Assembly (NCBI GenBank): GCA_949840605.1
Contig: CATKXN010000030.1
Coordinates: 1-23,100, forward strand
DNA: 23,100 bases
Source of the DNA: an uncultured Alistipes sp.
Lineage (GTDB): Bacteria > Bacteroidota > Bacteroidia > Bacteroidales > Rikenellaceae
Direction of reading: 5' to 3'
Under the pieces are notes generated by a model. That model did not search any database, was not told the origin of the DNA, and was given only the letters and a program-made list of their open reading frames with translations. The position numbers were made by a program, and so were the translations under genes. This document shows positions 16,859 through 23,100 of this stretch, piece by piece (the stretch's first letter is position 1; each line of letters starts with the position of its first letter).

Positions 16859-16878
16859 CCCTCCTTTTCAAAGGAGGG
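16859..16878. repeat. Perfect inverted repeat spanning the 3' end of the phosphate transporter gene
   Basis: CCCTCCTTT (16859-16867) and AAAGGAGGG (16870-16878) form a 9-bp perfect stem with a 2-nt centre. It includes the transporter stop codon (16868-16870). The flanking T-rich and G/T-rich sequence resembles REP-like intergenic repeats of Bacteroidales. It could also act as a terminator for the leftward transcript. Confidence 0.6.
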
Positions 16879-19138
16879 TTTGGGTGGATTGTCTGCATGT
16901 TGGCGTGTCGGCATTATTTTTTGCTTGCAAAAAATAGTGTTGGGATTTCAGCAGATTCCGCGACTGGAGTATCATCGTCTTGGTCTCGTTGAGAATCGTC
17001 AGGTAGAGCACGCTGGCGCGGGTGCTGCCCGATGGGTTGTTGTCGATGCGCCGCAGCTGGCTCTTGACCGCCCCGACGATCGTGTCGAAGAGCCGGTCGC
17101 GCAGCTCGAGCACCCGATCGAGGTCCGAGAAGTCTTTCGTCGAGAGCATGTCGTTGATTTTGTCGAAGATGGCTTCGACCTGGTCGTTCACGCGCATCAG
17201 GTCGACGATCTGTTCCTTCGACAGCCCCTCGTGGTTGTTGTCGATGTGTTCGAACGCGGGCCGCGTGATGTGGATCAGCGCCTTGGTCACCTCCGAAAGG
17301 TAGTCCGTGACCTGCACGTAGAAATGCCCCGTGTCGATGTCGCAGCGCTGCAGGCGCCGCAGTGTGGGCATGATGTCGTATTTGCGGGCGCGGGCCTCTT
17401 CGAAGAGCTTGTTCGAGTCCCGGACCATCTCCCGGAGCACCCGGCGGTTCTCCTTGAAGACGGCGACCAGCGTGCGGTCGTAGATGCGCGTGACCTCCTG
17501 CATCGTCGTGCAGACCTCGCCGATGCAGGCGCACAGCACTTCGTCGGGAGTCTCGGCGGCGTCGAGCGGCAGCAGTACCCTTTCGGCCTCCTCTTTCAGC
17601 GCGGGACTTTTGCGGTGGCTGCGGACGAGCAGCCAGAAGCAGAGCAGCGTGAGCGCCGCCACGGCGATCCAGCCGCCCCACAGCAGCAGGACCGTCACGG
17701 CCAGCGCGATGAGAAATCCCCCGAGCGCCGTGATGAACCACCCCGAAATCACGGCCATCACGCCCGTGATGCGGTAGACGGCGCTTTCGCGCCCCCACGA
17801 ACGGTCGGCGAGCGACGATCCCATCGCCACCATGAAGACCACGTAGGTCGTCGACAGGGGCAGTTTGCAGGAGGTGGCGACGGCGATCAGGACCGACGCG
17901 GCGGTGAGGTTCACCACGGCGCGGATCATGTCGTAGGGGGCCGGCGAACGCTCCTCGGCGGGCAGCGGTTCGAAACGGCGGTCGATGGCTTGCTGCATCC
18001 GCGCCGGGATCAGGCCGTTCCACACCGTGTTCATGACCAGCGTGGCGCGCACGAGGCTGCGGGAGACGAGGGTCGAGCCGAAGCGTTCGCCGCCCTCGTG
18101 CTGCGAGGCGAGCGAGAGTTCGGTTTCGGTGACGTGCTGCGATTTCTTCGAGAAGAAGAGCGTCAGCACCATGATGATTCCCGAGGCGCCCAGCAGCAGG
18201 AAGTTCGCGCGGGCGGGTCCTTCGAGAGCCCCCATCGTCATCGTCTCGCCGCCCGCTTCGCCGGCGATCCGCCAGGCGTCGTAGCCGGCCAGCGGTACGC
18301 CGATGAAGTTCACCAGGTCGTTGCCCGCGAAGGCCAGCGCCAGCGAGAAGGTGCCCGAGAGGATGGTGATGCGCATGATGTCGAGCCGCATGCGCTGGAA
18401 AATATAGAGGGCGAGCGCCGCTGCGGCCCAGAAGGCCAGCAGCGTCAGCAGGACGTGTTCGCCGACGTAGTCCGAGATGCGGGTCGGAATCAGTCCCGAG
18501 TTGTTCAGCCCTTTGAACAGCGCGAAATAGAGGATGCCGGCCAGCGAGATGCCGCACCACACGGCGCCCCAGCGCCGGAACGCGGCGGCGTAGCGGAACG
18601 AGAAGATCAGACGCGAAACGTACATGAAGAGCGTTCCCGCGGCGAAGGCCAGGGCCACAGACAGGAGGATCGCCGCGATGATGACCAGCGCCTTGTCCGG
18701 GTTGATGAACTGCGAGAGGTCCTGCAGCGAGGTCGCCGGGTCGCCGGCGATGCGCAGCAGCGCGGCGGCCACGGCGGCGCCCAGCAGTCCGAAGACCATC
18801 GACACGGTGGTCGAGGTGGGCAGTCCGAGCGTGTTGTAGAGGTCCAGCAGCAGCACGTTGCCCAGCATCATGCCCAGGAAGAGCATCATGATCTCGCGGA
18901 AGGAGAACTGACCGGGGTAGAAGACGCCGCTGCGGGCGACCTCCATCATGCCGTTCGAGGTGAGCGTGCCGACGAGGATGCCGGCGGCCGCGACCCAGAG
19001 GATCACGCGGCGCGGGGCGGCTTTCGACCCCAGGGCCGAGTTGAGGAAATTCACGGCGTCGTTGGCGACGCCCACGACGATGCCCGTCACGGCCAGCAGG
19101 GCCAGGATGACGACGATTGCGGTGAAAAGCGGGGACAT
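16868..19138 (-). CDS. PiT-family inorganic phosphate transporter with C-terminal PhoU-like domain
   Basis: The 756-residue protein has about ten or more hydrophobic segments. It carries the two PiT signature repeats: GVANDAVNFLNSALGSKAA (about 23-41) with GLPTSTTVSMVFG, and AFAGNDLVNFIGVPLAGY (about 269-286) with KLPLSTTYVVFMVAMGSS later. Residues about 540-740 are helical and charged, and match a PhoU-like regulatory domain (TRIYDRTLVAVFKENRRVLR, IDTGHFYVQVTDYLSEVTKA). PiT proteins import phosphate with cations across the inner membrane. The fused domain probably controls uptake or signals phosphate status. It lies 127 nt downstream of a PhoR-like kinase gene. The last 14 or so residues (NADTPTCRQSTQTLL) are encoded by a repeat-like sequence and look unrelated to the family. 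Confidence 0.92.
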   Translation of the reverse strand: MSPLFTAIVVILALLAVTGIVVGVANDAVNFLNSALGSKAAPRRVILWVAAAGILVGTLTSNGMMEVARSGVFYPGQFSFREIMMLFLGMMLGNVLLLDLYNTLGLPTSTTVSMVFGLLGAAVAAALLRIAGDPATSLQDLSQFINPDKALVIIAAILLSVALAFAAGTLFMYVSRLIFSFRYAAAFRRWGAVWCGISLAGILYFALFKGLNNSGLIPTRISDYVGEHVLLTLLAFWAAAALALYIFQRMRLDIMRITILSGTFSLALAFAGNDLVNFIGVPLAGYDAWRIAGEAGGETMTMGALEGPARANFLLLGASGIIMVLTLFFSKKSQHVTETELSLASQHEGGERFGSTLVSRSLVRATLVMNTVWNGLIPARMQQAIDRRFEPLPAEERSPAPYDMIRAVVNLTAASVLIAVATSCKLPLSTTYVVFMVAMGSSLADRSWGRESAVYRITGVMAVISGWFITALGGFLIALAVTVLLLWGGWIAVAALTLLCFWLLVRSHRKSPALKEEAERVLLPLDAAETPDEVLCACIGEVCTTMQEVTRIYDRTLVAVFKENRRVLREMVRDSNKLFEEARARKYDIMPTLRRLQRCDIDTGHFYVQVTDYLSEVTKALIHITRPAFEHIDNNHEGLSKEQIVDLMRVNDQVEAIFDKINDMLSTKDFSDLDRVLELRDRLFDTIVGAVKSQLRRIDNNPSGSTRASVLYLTILNETKTMILQSRNLLKSQHYFLQAKNNADTPTCRQSTQTLL

Positions 19139-19185
19139 ATGGTTTTTCCGATTGGGTCTCTTCTCGTCGCAAAGGTCCGAAACGG

Positions 19186-19194
19186 ATGTTACAA
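19186..19194. promoter_or_regulatory. ATGTTACAA motif upstream of the phosphate transporter
   Basis: This 9-mer lies 48 nt upstream of the transporter ATG. A one-base variant, ATGTAACAA, lies upstream of the response-regulator gene (21447-21455). A shared site for the regulator is possible. No good -7 element was found here (best GACCTTTG, minus strand). The rest of the 19139-19265 gap holds a weak GC hairpin followed by six T on the minus strand, perhaps a leaky terminator after the kinase gene. Confidence 0.3.
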
Positions 19195-19265
19195 AGGTGT
19201 TGCAGGTGTGTTGCGGCTGGATGAAAAAATATCGGGCAGGCCGGGTTGCCGGACCGAGGATCGGA

Positions 19266-20714
19266 TTAACTGTGCTTCTTTAACGTGAAGACGAATTCCA
19301 GTCCGCCGCGGTCGCGGTTGCGGGCTGTGATGGCGCCGCCGTGGAGCGTGACGGCGTTTTTGACGATGGCCAGCCCCAGCCCCGTGCCGCCCAGTTTGCG
19401 CGAACGGCCCTTGTCGATGCGGTAGAAGCGTTCGAAGATGTGCGGCAGGTGCTCCTCGCCGATGCCGATGCCGTTGTCCGCGAAAAGGATCGTGCACTCC
19501 TCGGGCGAGTCGTCGACGAGGCGGATGAAGATGTCGCGGCCTCCGGAGTAGGCGGCGGCGTTGTCCGCGAGGTTGCGGAACACCGACGCCAGCAGCGAGG
19601 GGCTTCCCACGACCTCGACACGACGGGGAAAATCGATATTCACACGCAGCCGTTGTTCGGCGGGCCTGAGCTCCATCTCGGCGGCCGTTTCGGCGATCAG
19701 GTCGTTGAGCGCCACGGGCTCTTTCCGGATCAGCCGGCCCGCCTCGTCCATGCGTGTCATGGTCGAAATGTCGGCCAGCAGGCTGTGCAGACGCTCGGTC
19801 TGCGCGGCGCTCTTTTCCAGAAAGTCCGTGCGCTTCCCGGCGTCGAGGTCCGGGTTGGCCAGCAGGGTTTCCAGATAGCCCCGGATCGCCGCCACGGGGG
19901 TTTTCAGCTCGTGGTTGATGTTGTTCGTCAGTTGTTTCTTGATGCGGATTTTCTCCTGCTCCTCGTGCAGGGCGAGGGCGTGCTCGCGGTCGCGGTCGGC
20001 GGTGGTCTGCTGCAGCCGCGCATAGAGGCGGATGATGTGCTGCGAAATGTCGCCCAGTTCGTCGCGGGGGAAATCCGTGCGTTCGTCGATACGCTCGCCC
20101 CGTTCGGCGCGCTGGGCGAATTCGCTGAGCCGCGTGATGTGCTGCCCCAGGCGGCGGGTGGCGAAATACCCCGCGACGCTCATCAGCAGCGTGACCCCCA
20201 GCATGAACCAGAGGAATTCGCGGTCGGCGGCCAGCATCTCGCCTAGCGGCACGGAGTAGGGCACGGCCGTGCGGACGATGCAGCGGTCGCCGAGCATGGC
20301 GGAGTAGAAATAGTTGCGGCGGGTGCTCGCGGAGTGGCGGCGGATGGTGTAGCCCGTGCCGCGGGCCGCAGCGTCGGCCACTTCGGGACGGTCGAGGTGG
20401 TTCGTGGCGGGCAGCGTGTCGAGCGAGTTGTCGAACAGGACGCGGCCGTCGAGGCCGATGACCGTCACGCGCAGGTCGCCGAAGGCGTTCCGCTGACGGG
20501 CGACGAACGCTTCGGGGGACATTCCCTCGTCCGCGGCGTCGAGCATCCGCAGGTTGAGGAGCTGCAGCCGCGCGTTGAGCTGCTCGGCCTTGAAATGCTT
20601 CTCGCGACCGTACTGGAAGAGAACGAAGCACGTCACCAGCGTCCACGAAAAGAGCAGCAGCAGCAGGAACAGCCTCCGGTGGTAGGAGAGCTTACTCTTC
20701 AAAGCCGTAACCAT
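19266..20714 (-). CDS. PhoR-type sensor histidine kinase
   Basis: The 482-residue protein has a first membrane segment (about 14-33), a periplasmic sensor region (about 36-165), a second membrane segment (about 167-185) and a HAMP-like linker (about 186-240). A HisKA domain follows with the phosphorylated His268 in NHELKTPVAAIRGYLE. The HATPase domain has the N box (NLADNAAAY), G1 (DNGIGIG), F (FERFYR) and G2 (GTGLGLAI) motifs. All catalytic motifs are intact. The start overlaps the end of the response-regulator gene by 23 nt, so the two are translationally coupled. Placement before a PiT/PhoU transporter suggests phosphate sensing, but this is context only; the sensor region itself was not recognised. 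Confidence 0.93.
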   Translation of the reverse strand: MVTALKSKLSYHRRLFLLLLLFSWTLVTCFVLFQYGREKHFKAEQLNARLQLLNLRMLDAADEGMSPEAFVARQRNAFGDLRVTVIGLDGRVLFDNSLDTLPATNHLDRPEVADAAARGTGYTIRRHSASTRRNYFYSAMLGDRCIVRTAVPYSVPLGEMLAADREFLWFMLGVTLLMSVAGYFATRRLGQHITRLSEFAQRAERGERIDERTDFPRDELGDISQHIIRLYARLQQTTADRDREHALALHEEQEKIRIKKQLTNNINHELKTPVAAIRGYLETLLANPDLDAGKRTDFLEKSAAQTERLHSLLADISTMTRMDEAGRLIRKEPVALNDLIAETAAEMELRPAEQRLRVNIDFPRRVEVVGSPSLLASVFRNLADNAAAYSGGRDIFIRLVDDSPEECTILFADNGIGIGEEHLPHIFERFYRIDKGRSRKLGGTGLGLAIVKNAVTLHGGAITARNRDRGGLEFVFTLKKHS

Positions 20715-21369
20715 AGCCCAGCCGTGTCACGATGTGCTCGCCGCAGGGGCCGAGTTTGCGGCGCAGACGGGTGATGTTGACGTCGACGGTGCGGTCCAGG
20801 ACGATCACCTCGTCGCTCCAGATGCGGCGCAGAATCTCCTCGCGCGAGAAGATCACGCCCCGGTGGGCGAGCAGCAGGGCCAGGATCTCGAACTCTTTCT
20901 TGGTGAGCGCGAGCCCCCGGCCGTCCAGCGTGCAGACCTTGCGCCGGAGGTCCATTACGAGCCCTTCGAAGGCGATCGTTTCCGGCTCCGGGGCTTCGGC
21001 CGTGCGGCGCAGGACGTTTCGCACGCGGGCCAGCACCTCGCGGACCGAAAACGGCTTGGCGATGTAGTCGTCGGCCCCGAGGTTCAGCCCGGCGACCGTG
21101 TCGTCCTCGGTGTCCTTCGCCGTGCAGAAGATCACCGGGACCTTCGCCGTCGCGGGATCGGCTTTCAGCAGCCGGGCCATCCGGAACCCGCTCATCTCGC
21201 CCATCATGACGTCGAGCAGGATCAGCGAATAACGCTCGGGGTGCATGCCGAGGGCCTGCTCGGCGCTGTATGCCACGTCGGCCTCGTAACCCTCGACTTC
21301 GAGGTTGAACTGCAGGATTTCGCACAGCGACTCTTCGTCGTCTACCACCAGGATTTTGCGTTTTGCCAT
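20692..21369 (-). CDS. OmpR/PhoB-family response regulator
   Basis: The 225-residue protein has a receiver domain (about 1-120) with Asp10/Asp11, phosphorylated Asp53 (LILLDVMM), Thr83 and Lys105 (YIAKPFS). A winged-helix DNA-binding domain follows (about 130-225) with LTKKEFEILALLL, DRTVDVNITRLRRKLG and TRLGYGYGF. It should bind direct-repeat sites in DNA after phosphorylation by the overlapping kinase. The start is the ATG at 21367-21369. Upstream lie a 20-nt dyad and an 11-bp-spaced GTTA repeat that may be its own binding site. A phosphate role is inferred from the neighbouring transporter. Confidence 0.94.
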   Translation of the reverse strand: MAKRKILVVDDEESLCEILQFNLEVEGYEADVAYSAEQALGMHPERYSLILLDVMMGEMSGFRMARLLKADPATAKVPVIFCTAKDTEDDTVAGLNLGADDYIAKPFSVREVLARVRNVLRRTAEAPEPETIAFEGLVMDLRRKVCTLDGRGLALTKKEFEILALLLAHRGVIFSREEILRRIWSDEVIVLDRTVDVNITRLRRKLGPCGEHIVTRLGYGYGFEE

Positions 21370-21400
21370 AAGTTCGGGTTTGAATCCGTCCCGAAATTAC

Positions 21401-21420
21401 GCAACATTCGCGGATGTTGC
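21401..21420. promoter_or_regulatory. Dyad upstream of the response-regulator gene
   Basis: GCAACAT (21401-21407) and ATGTTGC (21414-21420) form a perfect 7-bp inverted repeat with a 6-nt centre, 31 nt before the ATG. It could be an operator or a leader hairpin. Confidence 0.4.
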
Positions 21421-21438
21421 ACGCCCCGCGGGGATATT

Positions 21439-21455
21439 TAACCGAAATGTAACAA
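21439..21455 (-). promoter_or_regulatory. Pho-box-like direct repeat upstream of the response-regulator gene
   Basis: On the minus strand GTTA occurs twice with an 11-bp period (plus-strand TAAC at 21439-21442 and 21450-21453), each followed by A/T-rich bases. The 11-bp spacing is that of PhoB boxes in Proteobacteria. A match in this phylum is not established, so this is a candidate only. Confidence 0.3.
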
Positions 21456-21478
21456 TGCTCCGCCCGGCGGCCCGCCCG

Positions 21479-21505
21479 TGGGACGGGCTCCTTACGCCCG
21501 TCCCA
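21479..21505. other. Hairpin around the DAHP synthase stop codon
   Basis: TGGGACGGGC (21479-21488) pairs perfectly with GCCCGTCCCA (21496-21505). The 7-nt loop holds the TAA stop (21492-21494). No T-run follows on the minus strand, so termination here would not be of the simple intrinsic type. Confidence 0.5.
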
Positions 21506-22559
21506 GCACCTCCATCTGCTGGCGGATCGACTCTTCGTGGATGGCCTGCAGGACGGTGCGCATGAATTCGCGGTCCATGCCCATTTCGACGGCCTGTCCG
21601 GCGCGGCGCGCCAGCAGTTCTTCGTAACGCCGGGTTTGCAGGACGGGCATGTTGTGCTCTTTCTTGTATTGTCCGATGTCGCGCGAGACGCGCATGCGCC
21701 GGCTCAGCAGTTCGAGCAGTTCGTCGTCGAGCTTGTCGATCTGCGAACGCAGTTCGGTGAGGCTCTCGGTGGTGATCGTCTGGTCGCGGATCACGAGGTT
21801 GCGCACGATGTAGGCCAGTGCGTCGGGCGTCACCTGCTGGGCCTTGTCGCTCCACGCGCAGTCGGGCATGCAGTGCGACTCGATGATCAGTCCGTCGAAT
21901 CCGAGGTCCATGGCCTGCTGCGAGAGCGGGGCGATCAGTTCGCGTTTGCCGCCGATGTGGCTGGGATCGCAGAAGATCGGCAGCCCCGGGAGGCGGCGGT
22001 GCAGTTCGATGGGCACGGCCCACAGCGGGTGGTTGCGGTAGAGGTTCTTGTCGATCGACGAGAAGCCGCGGTGGACGGCCCCGATACGGCGGATGCCGGC
22101 GTTGTAGATGCGCTCGATGGCGCCGATCCACAGTTCGAGGTCGGGGCTCACGGGATTCTTCACCAGCACCGGCACGTCCACGCCGCGCAGGGCGTCGGCG
22201 ATCTCCTGCATGGCGAAGGGATTGGCTGCCGTGCGGGCGCCGATCCAGAGCAGGTCGATGCCGCCTTTCAGCGCGGCGGCGACGTGTTCGCGGGTGGCGA
22301 CTTCGGTGGCGGTGTACATCCCCGTCTCCCGTTTCACGCGCTGGAGCCAGGCGATGCCGGTGACGCCTACGCCCTCGAATCCTCCCGGTTTGGTGCGGGG
22401 TTTCCACAGTCCGGCGCGGTAGATGCGGAATCCCTCTGAGGCCAGCGCGCGGGCGGTATTCATGACCTGGTCTTCGGTTTCGGCGCTGCAGGGGCCTGCG
22501 ATGACCAGCGGTCGCCGGGGATCGACCCCGGGAAGCGTGATGGGTTGAATGTCTTTCAT
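21492..22559 (-). CDS. Bifunctional DAHP synthase / chorismate mutase
   Basis: The 355-residue fusion has an N-terminal DAHP synthase barrel (about 1-260) of the short, KDO8PS-like class: IAGPCSAE (20-27), YRAGLWKPRTKPGGFEG, TATEVAT, IGART, IFCDPSHIGGKR and IESHCMPDCAWSDKAQQ. An AroQ-type chorismate mutase follows (about 265-350): LTELRSQIDKLDDELLELL, SRRMRVSRDIGQYK and a helix ending RQQMEVL. It catalyses the first step of the shikimate pathway and the branch to prephenate. This fusion is usual in Bacteroidota. It lies 30 nt downstream of a prephenate dehydratase gene on the same strand, which gives a phenylalanine/tyrosine operon. Confidence 0.94.
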   Translation of the reverse strand: MKDIQPITLPGVDPRRPLVIAGPCSAETEDQVMNTARALASEGFRIYRAGLWKPRTKPGGFEGVGVTGIAWLQRVKRETGMYTATEVATREHVAAALKGGIDLLWIGARTAANPFAMQEIADALRGVDVPVLVKNPVSPDLELWIGAIERIYNAGIRRIGAVHRGFSSIDKNLYRNHPLWAVPIELHRRLPGLPIFCDPSHIGGKRELIAPLSQQAMDLGFDGLIIESHCMPDCAWSDKAQQVTPDALAYIVRNLVIRDQTITTESLTELRSQIDKLDDELLELLSRRMRVSRDIGQYKKEHNMPVLQTRRYEELLARRAGQAVEMGMDREFMRTVLQAIHEESIRQQMEVLGRA

Positions 22560-22590
22560 GATGAGCTGATTTTTATTGTTTTCGATTTGT

Positions 22591-23100
22591 TCAGATTGCG
22601 GGGTTGGGGCATTCGGCGTATTCGCCCAGAATGCGGAAGTCGCTGGTGAGGGGCCGGGCGGCGTCGACGGCCTGCCGGTAGCGCACCGGGTCGTCGAACG
22701 TGACGTCGACGTAGAAGCGGTACTCCCATTCGCGCCCGATGATCGGCAGCGACTGTATCTTGGTGAGGTTGATGTCGTAGAACGAGAGGACGGTGAGCAC
22801 TTTCGAGAGGCTCCCCCGGGTGTGCGAAAGGGTGAAGAGCAGCGAGGCTTTGTTCGTGTTCGCGGGGTCGGCGAAGGCCGCGGCGCGGCTCTCGTCGGCC
22901 AGGAGCAGGAAGCGCGTGAAGTTGTGTTTGTTGGTCTCGATGCCGCGGCTGAGGATTTCGAGCCCGTAGAGCTCCGCCGCGTCGGCGCCGCAGATGGCGG
23001 CCGTGCCTGCGAGCCGCCCCTCGGCGATCTCCCGGGCGCTGCCGGCCGTGTCGTCGCGTTCGACGATCTTCATCGCGGGGTGCGCTTTGAGGAAGTCGCC
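22591..23100 (-). CDS. pheA: Prephenate dehydratase, C-terminal part (5' end outside the window)
   Basis: The frame is open to the right edge, where the visible chain starts GDFLKAHPAMKIVERDDTAG. The ATG at 23071-23073 is internal. Visible parts are the end of the dehydratase domain (TAGSAREIAE, AAICGADAAELYGLEIL, NKHNFTRFLLL with the catalytic Thr-Arg-Phe motif) and an ACT domain (about the last 95 residues: LLFTLSHTRGSLSKVLTVLS, NLTKIQSLPIIGREWEYRF) that binds phenylalanine for feedback control. The enzyme makes phenylpyruvate from prephenate, the product of the mutase encoded just downstream. About 169 residues are visible; full-length proteins are about 280. Confidence 0.92.
   Translation of the reverse strand, partial: GDFLKAHPAMKIVERDDTAGSAREIAEGRLAGTAAICGADAAELYGLEILSRGIETNKHNFTRFLLLADESRAAAFADPANTNKASLLFTLSHTRGSLSKVLTVLSFYDINLTKIQSLPIIGREWEYRFYVDVTFDDPVRYRQAVDAARPLTSDFRILGEYAECPNPAI

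Noticed and set aside
16853..19288. Plus-strand open frame of 811 codons rich in His, Arg, Asp and Gln.
   Set aside because: It is antisense to the phosphate transporter, which has clear family motifs and membrane segments.
1..23100. Insertion sequence, prophage, CRISPR or toxin-antitoxin system.
   Set aside because: No transposase, integrase, regularly spaced repeats or paired small genes were found. All large frames are accounted for by metabolic, transport and regulatory genes.

Overview
The window looks like a GC-rich Bacteroidales chromosome, most likely Alistipes or a close relative (Rikenellaceae). This rests on a SusC/SusD pair, SPII lipoproteins, promoters of the Bacteroidota type (TTTG, 19-21 nt, TAnnTTTG), a DAHP synthase fused to chorismate mutase, and high-GC codon use. 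The genus is an inference. No rRNA, tRNA, CRISPR array or transposase gene was seen.

Region 1 (1-12901) is a polysaccharide-utilisation-type locus bounded by two strong hairpin terminators. Four genes run leftward from about 8.27 kb: susC, susD, a periplasmic glycoside-hydrolase-like protein resembling DUF6259 proteins, and a mutarotase-like protein. Two lipoprotein genes run the other way from the same 243-nt intergenic region: a large surface lipoprotein (BACON, DUF5689-like and jelly-roll-like parts) and an endonuclease/exonuclease/phosphatase (EEP) enzyme. As given, susC is frameshifted at a run of eight G near its 3' end. The shift removes the last barrel strands, while the intact frame remains just downstream. 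The locus has no regulator inside the window.

Region 2 (12921-16067) is the anaerobic pyruvate module: pflB and its activase pflA on the minus strand, with a good promoter. A 398-nt gap (16013-16410) then holds the pflB promoter, several inverted repeats, a perfect palindrome over a rightward promoter and a duplicated promoter segment. It leads to a small DUF2721 membrane protein.

Region 3 (16868-21369) is a phosphate-type module on the minus strand: an OmpR/PhoB-type response regulator overlapping a PhoR-type histidine kinase, followed by a PiT-family transporter with a C-terminal PhoU-like domain. The transporter's last residues are encoded by a repeat-like sequence.

Region 4 (21492-23100) is aromatic amino acid synthesis: the DAHP synthase/chorismate mutase fusion and the 3' part of a prephenate dehydratase gene that runs off the right edge.
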